Positions 36,232-47,880 are shown, counted from the stretch's first letter. The stretch: DNA of 64,000 bases from Motacilla alba alba (GCF_015832195.1 NC_052018.1:52823666-52887665), one strand, 5' to 3'. A program made the numbers and translations. The notes: generated by a model not told the origin, from the sequence alone.

Positions 36232-39200
36232 AGGCAGCAGAGCTACTGCAGAAGGATGTGGGGACAAAATTGCTCCCACCCTCCACCCTTGATGCAAGCA
36301 ATAAAGTAGCTCACTTCCTGTACTTTCTGTGAACTTTCTGACAAATAAATGAAGCCATATTTGATAGAAACTCATAAACGCTTCTTATATTGCTCTTTGG
36401 AAAAGCTGGTAAATCAGTGTGCAAAGGAGACCTCAATGATTTCCCAGTTTATGCTTCCAAAAATAATCTTCCCATATTTCAGAAATTGGACTTTAGAGTG
36501 TGGAATGATGCCCTTTGTTGGAAACAGTGAGTCTGTGACTTTTGTTACTGCGCATCAGGTAATGACAGAGAGACATCTGGATTATGGACCTGTTTTCTTC
36601 TTTTAAACTCTTTAGTATCTTTACAATGTTAAGTGTTTCTGTACTATTTTTAAAGTCCTTCCCAAATTTCTGCCATTTTTTCTCTGCAATTCATTCCCAT
36701 CTTTATCTGCCTGCCATTACTCTTGCTCTTTTAGGCTTGCAATGTCTTAATTCTCGTTTCTTTCCAAGCACCACTGGTTTGACAATCACCTTCTCTTAAA
36801 CTCTTGCCATTAAAAACAGCCTTTTTGTATCTCTACTTCACTGCTTCACCACGTATTCCAAACCTCAACTGAAAGCACAGTTTCTTTTTTGGCTGTATTA
36901 ATATCAATGCAGACATTGACCCATAATTCAGTGTTTTAATATCTTCACCATATAGCCCTACTCATTGTAAACCACCATCTTGTAACCTGCGTGAGGAAGA
37001 TTCTTTTGTATAACTGAAATGCCATTTGGACACTTTGCAATCAGTTTGATTTTTTCCCATATGAATTTAAAAAAATATGCAATTTGTACATTTGTTAGAT
37101 GTTCTAAGATGGGATAAAAATTGGCAAACTCTGGGCTGTTAGGTATACTCAATAGGCTTTTTTGAGAGGAGAGAAGGAGGTTATCTGGCTCCTGGCTTTT
37201 TGCTCTGTCAGCAAGTCTGAAGATTTCAGAAAAAGCTGCACTATATCCTATGCAGGAGAAAAGGCAACAGTATTTCTGGAGGTGACAGAAGATTTTGTTT
37301 TGTTTAATGAAAAGCACAGCCTTCTGGTGCCACAGTGAAATTATCCAGCTACAGTATATGGATGTGGTGGGATGAGGAATGATATGATACTCAGCATGTG
37401 TCTAGACATGTTCCCTTAATGTCTTAATACTAAATGCTATCGTACAAAACCTCCTTTTTTCAGGAATAATGCATGTATTTTATTTAAATATGGATGGCAG
37501 ATTTATAGAAAAAGTTAAGTCAAGAAACAGACAATGTTGTACATAACAGTGGAAGCTCAGACTATGAATTTCTGAAGGTTGTGTACAATGATAATGATAA
37601 CTTTAGACAAAGAACAACTCATCAACATCAGATGATATTGCTTCAGATTTTGGCATCAGGAAAAAGAACTTTTGTAATTAGAAATAGATTTTTATTGTGA
37701 AATCCAGTTTCAAAAAGTAATTCGGGCACCTGGGAACCTAATTTGGACTGGGAATTGGTAGTGTTTCTTGGAAATGCATGTGCCTTCCAAATTTTTGTAC
37801 CACAGCTATTAGAATAAAACTGAATTCCAACAGAAATAATTGGGAAATTTCAACAATTTAACTGATGCATCTAAAGATATTTCAGAGTTGTCTACCTAAA
37901 AAATGCCAGGAAAACACTCAAAGACTAAATGAACTTGCTGTGAATGTTGGAAATTTCACAGCCTTGAATTCATTGTTTTGCAGTAGCAACAAAACAGCAT
38001 TTTTGCAGCAGACTCTTAAGACTAAAAAGTCATCTTTGAAAGAGAGAGACGTGTGACAGAATGACAGACAAAAGCAAGGAATATCACTCCCAATGAATTC
38101 AAAGTGGTGAACAAATTTTAGAGATGAACTTGGAGGAAAATAAGACATCTGATCTGTATCTGTATGTTTTAGAAGATCTTTCATACTGACTTTATTGATA
38201 TGGTCCTTTGCAAAGCTGATATTCAACCTTATCACACTGCCATTTTCTCCTATGCTTTGGAGCAGGAGAAAGACACCCTGGCGTAACCATCTCAGAGTGA
38301 GTCTATACCTTGTGCCTCAGCATGTGAAGAGGAGCATGTCCATAGTCAGTCATTTGTGCTGAGACGACATGGATTGTTAATAGCATGAACCAAAAAAAGA
38401 GAATACTTTAGTAAAAAAATTAAAATATTACAATTTTTCTTGAGAAATATTCAGATATTGTCATTTTTCATCAGTGAATGTACTTTCATGGTCATTTTCA
38501 CACACTGTTGGTATGGTTGTTTAAAGATTTCTCTGGAGAGTGATTGAAACATAAATTGGCAGCTCACATCAAACATCCTTGGGGCTGCTGAAGCCCATCA
38601 ACAGAGCAGATCTGGTTTTGGGCATTATCCTGGTTTGAGGAGTCATGCCGTGATGCCAAGGGTTTCACAGTGGCACACGTGCTGTGGTCCTGGGCTGGGT
38701 GAGGCCACAAAGGCCTTCAGTGAGGTGGGCCGGAGGGATCCCCCAGCTCAGTACCCTCCTCTCGCTGTGCTCAGAAGCCTTGCCAATCTGGGCAGAGCAG
38801 ACCTCTGACCCCACCCCACTCACGCCATCTCTGTGTCCTCAGACTAATCATCCACTTTGAGGCCTAGAAGAACATAGCCTTGGGGACCTGTTCTCAGCAC
38901 AAGTTACAACCTAGTGTTTTGCAGGTTGGCAGTGCAGATGTCTGTGTTAGGTACCAGAAGGGACAGCTGTGAGCGCCGTGTCCATCAGACCAACGCTGGG
39001 TGCTGCTTCTGTGCCACTGGGCTGGCTGTGTCCCGGTGTGCTGAGGACACACACTGCACCAAAGCCAAGGTTTTTGATCTCCTGAGGAAAGAAAATATCT
39101 CCCACTAAACCCTTCCTGCCTGAGTTATCTGGGAGATAAAAATACTGCTCTTACAAGGCGAGGTGGGACTCCTTTTCTTTACTCTGCACAGGTATGAATC

Positions 39201-40414
39201 AGGTTTCAAGGCTTTGTGACCTCAGTCTGAAGGGAGGTTCAGATGGAGGCTTTCTTCAGGTTCAGTGTCATGTGGTGGGCGCCTGTGTGTGGCGGGGGTC
39301 TGTTCCAGGGCTAGTGAGCACGCTATCTATCCTGACAGAACCCAAACAAAAGCTCATATTTTTTCATCAAATGTTTTCCAAAGTAAATGAACTGCAGGCA
39401 TTTACCCAGAATATCATTAATATAGAAAGGGAAGCTGAATTTATTGTGTCCAAATGTTACATTAGTGTTTACAGAAATTTTGATCTTTAAATTTCTTGCT
39501 TAACATAATCCATTTTTTGTATGTTATAGTAACCCGGTCTGGGATTTTAAATAATAACAGAAGACTATAAAATCTAAAATTTCTTTTTTCAAGTCATTAG
39601 ATGCATTTATAGATTTAGAATATTCTGAATAATCCGCTTTCTACTACAATATACAAAAATTAAAAGCCTTAGAATTTAACTAGAAACACAGAGCTAAACA
39701 GTGTTTTGTTTATGGCCTGCTTTTTGTTACCATCTTTGCATTTCATTATAGGGTAATGCTAGGGAAATGGTGAATTTTGTTGACATGGTTATGTATTATG
39801 TACTTTCCGAATAAAGCTTTGCATTTTATTACTAATGTGGAAAAAAAATGAGCCAGATTTGACTCATGTAGCTTGATTAGTGTCATCAGATTTACGTCAA
39901 GGGTGGGCTGGGTTGAGTCTCTCCTTGCTGAGGAGAAAGCTTGAAACTTTTGGCACTTAATTAGGAGAAAGGCACAAACATTTAAATACTGCTCTTAAGT
40001 ACGATTAGGCAATGAGTACAGAGTTCAGTCTGTGAAATGGACTCTGGGAGGCTTCTTCTGACTGAAAGAGTTTTGCAAGATCCCTCATCCTCATACCTAG
40101 ACAGCTGGGAGTGCTTCCTGACACCCACCTGGACATGCTACTGAAATATGGACATAGTATGAGTTATTTTCATCCTGATGCCTTTCATGCCCTGGTTTCC
40201 AGAGGAAGAGAAGGCAGAAACATGAGCCAGAAATAGGGTCTGGACTAGTTCACAATCATGGTGGTCTGGGAAAGGATGGGAAGGGCTGTGAAGGGCACTG
40301 ACGCACAGTGTGTGCTTGGCCTGTTGCACTCTGTCATGTAAAATCTTACATAATCCACTGCAAATCAGTGGTGAGTTCTGACCACAAGGCTAAAAAAGGT
40401 GGTAGGTCCAGAAA
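36232..40414. other. Unique sequence, no firm feature
   Basis: The sequence immediately after the pyrimidine tract reads like a 3' splice site and has an AATAAA at 36300-36305. 36600-36860 is T/C-biased. 38580-39110 is GC-richer with no recognised family. 39760-40010 is AT-rich and holds TGACTCA (39860-39866) and TTACGTCA (39892-39899), core words of AP-1 and CREB/ATF sites. Frames of 60-119 codons have no motif. Confidence 0.4.
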
Positions 40415-40870
40415 TTCACCCTAATGAGAGCTGGAAATCTATACCCAGTTTCCAGCCTGAATTTCTTAATGGCTCTTTAATACCTCTTTGTTCTTATGCC
40501 AGATCATTGTCTTTAAGCTTAAAAAGCTCTTTCCCTTTTCTGGTGTTTATCCTCCAGCTGTATTTACAAAGAGTGACTGTGTCCTCTCTCAGACTTGGAT
40601 CTACTTGGCTAAATAAGCCACTGTCTTTTAATTTCCTCTTGTAAAATAAACTTTCTGTTTCTTGGATCATCCCAGCAGCCATTTCTGCACCTGTTCTGGT
40701 ACGAGTTCCCTTTCTGTCAACGTGGGTGACTCAAACAGCCAACAATACTTGAGATTTCACATGGACCTTGTATTGATGGCTTTCATACTCCTAGAAACAC
40801 CTTGCTGGATTTGTTCTGATCACTCTGCCTTTTCAGAAGTGCATCCTCTAGTGCACAGACATCCCCGTGG
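40415..40870 (-). mobile_element. Ancient CR1-type LINE 3' region
   Basis: The + strand follows the reverse complement of an old sauropsid CR1 3' region. Landmarks in order are 'tttccagcctgaatttctta', 'gtgtttatcctccagctgta', 'gtgactgtgtcctctctcag', 'ggctaaataagccactgtc', 'cttggatcatcccagcag', 'ccatttctgcacctgttctg' and 'acgtgggtgac'. It fades by about 40870. It is diverged and has no open frame. The family type resembles turtle-rich CR1s, as do 20684-20835 and 20975-21910, but a consensus comparison was not possible here. Confidence 0.75.
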
Positions 40871-42108
40871 CTACTGGTACATGTAGTTTTCTCACTGCTG
40901 ATGAAATAACTGAAGAGTTTGAGTCAAGGTGACAGTAGCCCTCAAGTTTTAAACTCCAGTTACATGATCCTAACTTTGAGAAAAGTACAGCTAAATGCCC
41001 AGTTGCATAGCATGAAACAGGGCAGTGAAAGAGCAGAGGTCTTGTTTACTAAAGCAAAACCTCTTCCACTGTGTCCTGTTAGATCTGGCAGCACTTGCAT
41101 GTAGCTTTTTTCTCTGATCATGGTGTTAGACAAAACCTTAGATGATGGTATTAATTAAAGCAATAAAGCAATGCCAAATCTGAGCGGGATGTAGGTAGTT
41201 TTAAAAGGATTAAGTACTTTATAAATAAAGTACATCTGGAAAGCAAAGCTTCTGGTACCCCGGCAAATTCTCTCCCACCCGGTGAATTCCTTTTTGGCTG
41301 TGCTTGCCTGCCTCAACCAGGCTTGCCTCCCATAGCTTTGGGCTTTCTCATCACTAAAATCCAAATTTCAAGGACACCTATCTCATGCAGTTTCTCAGAA
41401 CATTTCATATTTTTTAGGATTTTTTCCCCTGAAGTTTTCTCTGTGTGTGTGTGCGTGTGTGTATTTAAATAGAGGACGTTTCAGGTCAGCCAGTGGGTTC
41501 CTTAACTATTTCAATCTGTGTCTCATTGCTCTTATAAAATTGTTTGTTATTGCTGAAAATTTCAATATATTTCATGTGATGATGGATTTAAAAGCAAAAT
41601 ATTGATATTCAGCTAAACAAAACATGATCAATATTTTCTCAAGGTGTTACAGCTGTTATAAAGCTGACTCACACATATCCGCAGTATAAACAAATCCGAA
41701 ATGCCTTTTTTTTTTTAATTTACCGGTCCTTTTGGACTTGTACCTTTATAATCTGTTTGAAATCCAAATTCATGCTTAGTACCATGTGTACCATGGAAGA
41801 ATCTGTGTTGGAATTTACTTCCCATCCAGTATCACAACACATTTGTTATGCAACACAGAAAAAATGTTTAATACTTCATTTTCCCTTCACTGTGGCCCCA
41901 TGCTTTCTTTGCTTTTTATTCCCCTCCCAGAATGTAACTCAATATACCAAATGTTGGAAAAATAGTTGCTGCTTGATAAAGAAAGGCAGCATAAATGAAA
42001 TCTCCAATATTCAGTCAATTATAATGTGCTAAAGTACATGTATTTAGGAAGGAGTCTTAATATCTAATATCTGCCATAATGGCAATGACCCTAGGAAGGA
42101 GGGAAGAG
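40871..42108. other. Unique sequence with a short TG repeat
   Basis: No gene or interspersed repeat was recognised. An imperfect (TG)n microsatellite lies at 41442-41462. A 9-bp-arm palindrome (gtactttat/ataaagtac) lies near 41215-41234. Confidence 0.45.
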
Positions 42109-42172
42109 TGTGAGTGTGTGTGTTTGTGTGTGTATATGTATTTGTCTCCATATAAAAGTATGGAGACAAATA
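42109..42172 (+). repeat. TG microsatellite joined to a perfect 14-bp hairpin
   Basis: An interrupted (TG)n run (42109-42138) is followed directly by an inverted repeat. Arm 42139-42152 (tatttgtctccata) is the exact reverse complement of 42159-42172 around the 6-nt loop taaaag. TG repeats and hairpins both promote slippage and template switching, a plausible origin (inference). Confidence 0.9.
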
Positions 42173-42678
42173 TATGTGGCTGGAATGGAAGACCCTGCCA
42201 TTTCCCTGCTGGCTTCTTATTTAGCCATGGTTGTCACAGACAGGATGAAGTTTCTGCTGAAAAAAGAGTTCAGGTCTTATTACCAACAGTAATAATACTT
42301 GCTGGTTTTAAAAACTCCCAAAATCTGGTCTGGAAAGAACAAAAATAAATAAAAGATCATATAATAGGTGTGCTACCTGCCCATGCCAGGAGGAAATTAC
42401 TTGGCAAGGAATATCTGAAATATTTTAAAAGTTATTCTGTGTACCAGTTTCAGAGAGATGCTGGCCTGACTTCCAGCTGACTAATGGCAGCTCCGTGGAG
42501 AGTAACATCAGTGCCCATTCCTTAGTTATTACCAATAATATATCACTTGAAAAATAAACAGAAAGATAAATGACAGGACAGATGTCTAATGAGGCAGAGG
42601 TTAAGGAGTGTTAAACTGTGCTGGACACCATCCGACATGCCGGTGTTAAATTATGCTGGATGCCCTGAGCTCCCTCCC

Positions 42679-42687
42679 CATAAAAGG
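42679..42687 (+). promoter_or_regulatory. TATA-like box in the candidate LTR
   Basis: CATAAAAGG lies roughly 100 bp inside the candidate LTR, where a U3 promoter is expected, and about 115 bp upstream of AATAAA. Function is inferred from position only. Confidence 0.3.
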
Positions 42688-42795
42688 TCAATGCCCTGGG
42701 TATGTTCCTGGATGATTTATGAAATCAAAGAATGGCCTACATGCCTATCTCTCTGGGAGGTGTGCAGCTTGCAACATTGTCAATCGCAGCCCCAT

Positions 42796-42801
42796 AATAA
42801 A
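42796..42801 (+). terminator. AATAAA polyadenylation signal in the candidate LTR
   Basis: A canonical AATAAA lies in the R-like part of the candidate LTR. It is followed by a pyrimidine-rich stretch that could serve as U5. Function is inferred from the LTR layout. Confidence 0.3.
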
Positions 42802-42893
42802 CCAAATTTAAACATCTCTCGAATCAATCCATCTTCGTCACTCACTCCATTGCTAGCTCTCCTCTGCCTTGTTCTCACCAGCCAGCCATGACA

Positions 42894-43489
42894 CAGCATA
42901 TTGTTCTTCTTATACATCCCTGTAGCTATTTTAGAAGCCTGTAGTGCTCTCTGCTAAGGTTAGAAACCCTCTGAAAATGGCTGTTTCTTTTGGACTGGGT
43001 CAGACTTGCTCAGTCTCTCTGCTGTTTCCATGTTAGGTGTATGAGTAGGTGGCATTTTTCTGTCTTCAGTATCATCTGTCCTGTATTTTTAGATTATGTA
43101 CAAATACCATATTTATAAAGAAAATATTTTAATTTCAGATTCAGTTTTTAACTACATCTGCATAAGTTAGCTTTGTCCTTCATGCCTGAAGAGCTAGATT
43201 CACTATACCTAAAATCTTTCTGAAGGACATCATACACTGTGCCCCCACAGAAATCCATGGCCCACGGTGCCATCAGGTATTTGCTAGTTGTAGCTGATGT
43301 GAGTAGATGTGGTTTCTGAAGTTCTTCCAGCTGGCCCCCACTCTTTCAGCTTATCTTCTGTTTTCATTAATTTGATATGTACTTTCTGCTCAATTAAAAA
43401 GTTATTGCTAGGTAGTGATTATGTATCTTTACTACTTTCAAGGTTTCACACTTCATGATGTTTCTTCCCATTCCTGTTTCTGAAGAAAC
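42894..43489. other. Unique sequence, nothing recognised
   Basis: AT-rich, no open frames of note and no repeat landmarks. Confidence 0.45.
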
Positions 43490-43596
43490 ATGGCAAGGCT
43501 CACCAACGTGTCCCAGTTACCAGAGGAAGCATGTGGAGGAAGAGAAGCAGATCCTTTTAAGACCAGTGTGGCTTTAGTTCCCTACCTGCACATCAG
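43490..43596 (+). other. Candidate initiating exon, unproven
   Basis: An ATG at 43490 in strong initiation context (A at -3, G at +4) opens 35 codons beginning MARLTNVSQLPEEACGG. It then meets a good splice donor, CAG followed by GTATGT at 43597, leaving two bases of a split codon. Read through without splicing, the frame stops after about 51 codons. A pyrimidine-rich stretch precedes the ATG, so an upstream acceptor (AAG at 43485) is conceivable. No protein family is recognised and no CpG-rich promoter is visible nearby. A chance occurrence is entirely possible. Confidence 0.2.
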
Positions 43597-45013
43597 GTAT
43601 GTAGAGAGTCAGCAGAGTACATTCTCTCTGACACAGTCAAGGTAAAAAGAAAGACCTGGTGAAGGAGCAGGGTACCAGGAGCCAGTTTTCACTACCTTTT
43701 CAAACAATTAATTTGCAAGCTGGAGGTCTCATGTGGTGCAGTCATTTGAAAGCCTTTTTAACCTGAGCTGTTTCACATATACTGAATATAAGTATGGTGG
43801 CTGAGAGTGTGGGACTTTCCTCAAAGAAATGCCAGATGCTGCCTGTCAGCAGATGCTGCAGGTACCCCAGCCTTTGTTCAGCAGAAAGGCAGCAAAAAGG
43901 TATGTGTTCTGCCTCTTGCCTGGCCTGTCCTCTGGGATTTTAATATAATTTGCCACTGTAACCAGAGTGAATTTTGTACAGAAAGAGTCACAGTGGTGGT
44001 TCCATGGTCTGTGTGTGTTTTCTGCTGTCCAGCGGGACTATCTCATAAACAGGGTGCGGGCTCCTGACAGCCGCTGGAAGTGCTTCCCAGAACGGAATGG
44101 GAACTTTCCAAAGGGACAAAGTGATTTATTACCAAAATAACTTAGAGGGGTGTGACTTAACAACTGTTATAATTGAAAAATGGAACCAAAGGCACAGAAC
44201 TTGTTAGAACTCATTGGACTAAAGTTCTGATAGCACTTTGTTGCCAATAATGTATTTTTCCTGGCTTTCTGTCTTATTTGCTGCAGGATTGCTGAATACC
44301 CCTGGGAAGGTAGAGGAGGAAAAGGGATGTCTTAGATGTGATCCCATCTTAGAAATGGAAAGTGTCAGAGAACCAGAGGTGTGCAGAAAACACAAGAAAG
44401 ACTCAGAAAAATATCAGGAGACAATTTTCTGCTAAGCCAGTAGCTATAGATAATTCTTCCAAAAAGCATGAAGCAAAACTGAAATAAATGCCTTTTAATC
44501 CAATCAGTTATATATTTAATTAAAACTCCTCGGAAGCTATGGCGAGCTGAACAGAGATAACAATTTTACTAAAAAGAAGAAAAGACGAAGAATGACATCA
44601 ATAAGCGCTTTCTCTAGGACAACAAAGAGACTTCTACTTTTAACTGTCAACTGAAGCTTAATGTGGCTACTAAAATCCTCAGAGGACATTCACAATAAAA
44701 ATAAAAGCTATTTGATCCTTTCTTCAAAGACTAGTTGTGCTTAGTTCTATGCAAGTAGGTAGGCTTGAGCTGATGAGGTAGAGGTAATCCCAGGGCTAAG
44801 CACATGACTCTCCTGGTTGCCTGAAACAGGTATTACTCAGCCAGGCTAACTGAAGACCTAGAAGCCCGAAGGAGTCAGCAACCTCTCACTCTGCTTTTCC
44901 TGCTGTCCCCTTTTTGGTCATTTTTATCACAGATTGTGAAGAAGATTGCTCTGCTCAGAATGCCCTCAAGTTTTTCAAGGCTGAGGTAAGTGAAATCACC
45001 TCAGCTAAATGAG
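43597..45013. other. Unique sequence, nothing firm
   Basis: Short frames at 43807-44067 and 44238-44435 have no motif. A splice-like 53-bp interval at 44933-44985, directly upstream of a CR1 end, was considered and rejected. No other repeat was recognised. Confidence 0.4.
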
Positions 45014-45155
45014 TTGAAGGGGCATTTGGATAATGCTCCCAGGCACATGATGTGATTCCTGGAGTGTCCTGTGCAAGGCCAGGGGCTGGACTTGATGACC
45101 CTGATGGGTCCCTTCCCAACTCAGCTTATACTGTGATTCTGTGATTCTATGATCT
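45014..45155 (+). mobile_element. CR1 LINE 3' end
   Basis: This is a compact CR1 tail in + orientation: 'gcatttggataatgctccca', 'ggcacatgatgtgattcctg', 'gtcctgtgcaaggccagg', 'ggacttgatgaccctgatgg' and 'gtcccttcccaactcag'. The ending carries repeated octamer-like 'ctgtgattctgtgattctat'. It is typical of passerine CR1 fragments, 5'-truncated and non-coding. Confidence 0.93.
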
Positions 45156-46929
45156 AATGAAGTAGGATTTATATTCTAATGGCCACCAAGAGGAAATCTT
45201 GCTAGTGTTAGAGGTCAAATACTTATGTCAAGAACACTTTATTCAGTAGCAATAAAAAATTCATCCATGAACCTATAAAAAAAAAAGCTCTCTGGGCCTT
45301 TATACAACTGCTGGTATTATGTGTGTTCCTCTATATGAAAACAACAAGTATTTTCCTGTGTTTTGTTCCACATGGGCTTTATGATTCCATAACCTTTCAG
45401 TGTTTTCAATGAGAAAAAGATTATATGGGGCCACTTGAGCAATAGCAATTCTACTTGCAATCTCAGAACTTTAAATCTTTTCCAAAAAGTGATTTATAGG
45501 CAGTCAATAGATTTGAGTGTCATCCAGTTTTGGGATACAGGTCATAAACACTGACACATCATAATGGTATGGTGAACTATTATAATGGCGCCCGGTAGCA
45601 TGGCTGTAGCTAAAGAGCTGTCAGCAATTTAGAGCTGTGTGAAGAAATTTTGAACATGAAGTACAATGGGTGAATTTTGGCTTCATGCCTGTGTCATCAA
45701 ACAGCAAAAAAGCACTTTTAAAGAGTTCAGTTTCTCTGGACGTACTTTTTCTCTCCTTTGTTTGTTGCCAAAAGGGGAGCTATTATTTTAGGGAAAAATA
45801 CTTTTCTCTCTTTCTTTCTCTCTCTCTCTGTTTCTTTTGAGAAGCAAAGCCAGTGTCATACTATAACACTAGAGCTGAGGACAGAAGGGTGGAAAAGGGT
45901 CAAAAAGTAAAGTGTGCTGTCTGCTTGGAAAGGAAAAATTTGAGCAGTGTAACCAACAGCACTCTAAGCACTTATAAATAAGAAAAAAAATATGTCCTGC
46001 GTTAAGAAGTTGAGAAAGAAAACCTGTTAATATAACTTGCCCCAAATCCCCAATTCTTCATTGTCTCATGTGAAATACAACACCTCAGAGAACATGGGAC
46101 AGTGCAAGATTTGATTTTTGTCTGGAAAATCCTGATTTAGGAATAACTTTTGGTTATATTCATTGCAGTGACTGTCCTGGGTTGAGGAACTATAAATCAA
46201 ATTCAAAAGTATTCCAATGTTTCTGTAGATCAGTTAAGGCCAAGTCTAGAGATAACTTTTTTTAAATAATTCAAATTAGCCAGAGGAAGAGAGGATGTTT
46301 ACCTCTGGTGATCCTTGTGTGTAAGGACAAAGAATATTCCAGGGTTGCCACCCTCAACAGCGCTTTCATTGTTACTGCATGCAGAGATTATTTGGAGAAG
46401 GATTGCAAATGATGTCGTCGTGTTGATGTCTGACAAGGAGTACTGCACCTTTCTTAATCAAGGCAAATAAATTCCTATGACTTTTGGAGGTGCCTCCCTT
46501 CTTATTAAAAGCTGTAAGTTAGTTAGGTCACTGAGTTTTTCCGCTTTCCATTTACATCTTGAAATCTGATCATCTTCTTCTCATAGAAGTAGATGGAAAA
46601 AAGTCCTATTGACTGCAACACCAGGGATTTTTTTACTTTTGGGGAAAAAGAGTGCTGCTTTGCTTAATTCTTAACTAGGTTTTGTACCCAAAACCATAAA
46701 TCTTTCAGTCTCAGTATCCTGACCCACTCAAGTGGAAACTGAAAAATATCCTTATTTTAACTTTTATTACATATCAAATTTTGCAAAGGTATCTCTGCCA
46801 ACAAAAATGACTACAGGTTGGGAAGAAAGACTGTGAAATGGCTGAAAGCTGGTGATATTCACCTAATGAATAGTACAGTTGTGGTCTGAAGTGCAATTCT
46901 AATGTCAGAATTCAAATCCCATACTTGTA
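45156..46929. other. Unique sequence, nothing recognised
   Basis: This holds a short CT-rich run (45807-45838) and small A runs, and no coding frame of note. No interspersed repeat was recognised. Confidence 0.45.
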
Positions 46930-46974
46930 AGAAGGAAGGAAGGAAGGAAGGAAGCAAGGAAGGAAGGAAGGAAA
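46930..46974 (+). repeat. (AAGG)n tetranucleotide microsatellite
   Basis: About eleven AAGG units with one GCAAGG interruption in the middle, purine-rich on the + strand, opposite in strand bias to the two arrays at 34 and 36 kb. Confidence 0.95.
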
Positions 46975-47299
46975 CATTTTTTTATCATATCAGATTGTTT
47001 GGTAAAAAGCTGATCAGGTAAAAAGCTGACTTGTGGTATTTTTATTCAGACTTAGGGAGCGGTTTGAAAAACTTGATTATTTCCAGATTCTTAAAATATT
47101 CTGCTTGACTTTCTGAGGCCCACAACAATCATTTTGTAGTATAATGAAGAATGAATCAGGAGGAAGAGCATGATAAGTCTTTTGGGCATCTTCTACACTC
47201 AGCTACAGATCATATCTCACTCTGATCTTGAGATGAAATCAGTTTCAAGATGATCCAGCTGTAAATGATTACCTGGTCATGCAGGCAGGAGAGTCAAAG
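46975..47299. other. Unique AT-rich spacer
   Basis: No feature recognised between the AAGG repeat and the CR1 reverse-transcriptase fragment. Confidence 0.45.
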
Positions 47300-47466
47300 A
47301 CACTTTGTCCATGGTGTTAAACAAAATGTTCAGCATTCAGCTGGTAAACACATCATGCACTGAGTGGGCAACTGGCTCACGGGTTATAGTGAGTGGGGTG
47401 ACATTAGACTGGGGACCTGTCACTAGTGGGGTTCCTCAGAGCTCCATCTTAGTCCTGTGCCAATAT
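47300..47466 (+). pseudogene. CR1 ORF2 reverse-transcriptase fragment
   Basis: The frame on the + strand contains RVIVSGVT, then a short spacer, then GPVTSGVPQSSIL. This corresponds to the conserved non-LTR reverse-transcriptase block whose usual form is GVPQGSVLGP. Upstream, 'aaacacatcatgcactgagt' and 'gggcaactggctcacgggtt' match CR1-type coding sequence. The key Gly of the PQG motif is changed to Ser, the catalytic YADD box lies beyond the preserved part, and no endonuclease remains. It is a dead internal fragment of a LINE. A CR1 3' end in the same orientation lies 350 bp downstream and may come from the same insertion. Confidence 0.75.
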
Positions 47467-47815
47467 ATAAGACTTCGACACAAGGCTGGAAGGGATGTTA
47501 AGCAGAAAACAACTCAGCAAAATAAAATTTAGGAACAACTGGGGTTTTGTTGTTGGAGGTGGTGTTTTTGTTTGTTCGTTAGTTTTGTTTTGTTTTTCTA
47601 TTTCTCTCTGAACCAAAGATTAAGTTATCTCCAAGGTTCTGCATGTGACCATGCAAGTGGATGTATATTTCATTTCTGACATGACGCGGCACACATTCTT
47701 CTGTGAAAGCAGAGGGATGGTGCTGAGACTTTGGTTCAGAAGGATCTTAGCCGCAAATGTTTGTAACTATTCTGTACTTAAGATCAAATAACTGACTTAG
47801 TGAGGTATTGCTAAG
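47467..47815. other. Spacer between two CR1 fragments
   Basis: This includes a T/G-rich patch (47540-47600). It could be decayed CR1 sequence linking the two fragments, but no landmark is readable. Confidence 0.4.
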
Positions 47816-47880
47816 TTTGTCCTGTGCAGGGCCAAAAGTTGGACTTGATGATCCTTCCAATCCTTCCTTGATTCTATGAG
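47816..47880 (+). mobile_element. CR1 LINE 3' terminal fragment
   Basis: A 65-bp + strand remnant: 'tttgtcctgtgcagggccaa', 'agttggacttgatgatcctt' and a final 'cttgattctatgag'. It matches the last part of the CR1 at 45014-45155. Too short for subfamily assignment. Confidence 0.82.

Larger units (their letters stand above)
42583..42893 (+). mobile_element. Candidate solo LTR of an endogenous retrovirus
   Basis: This is a 311-bp segment with LTR-like organisation. It begins TGTC and ends GACA (short inverted TG...CA ends). It has a TATA-like CATAAAAGG near 42679 and a polyadenylation signal AATAAA at 42796-42801 about 115 bp downstream, with a C/T-rich U5-like tail after it. No gag, pol or env sequence flanks it, so it would be a solo LTR left by recombination. 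No convincing target-site duplication was found (left acaga, right cagca), and the family is not recognised, so boundaries are provisional. Confidence 0.4.

Noticed and set aside
35836..36375. 179-codon minus-strand and 135-codon plus-strand frames
   Set aside because: They are pure readings of the TTTTC/TCTCC pentanucleotide arrays, open on both strands at once.
36483..36558. Splice-bounded interval (TTTCAG ... CAG then GTAATG), open in one frame
   Set aside because: The donor is weak after position +3 and 76 bp open is uninformative. No protein family recognised.
44933..44985. 53-bp exon-like interval with a perfect GAG/GTAAGT donor
   Set aside because: It is very short and lies directly upstream of a CR1 end, where 'tttttcaaggctgag' may itself be CR1-derived. 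One such donor is expected by chance in a window this size.
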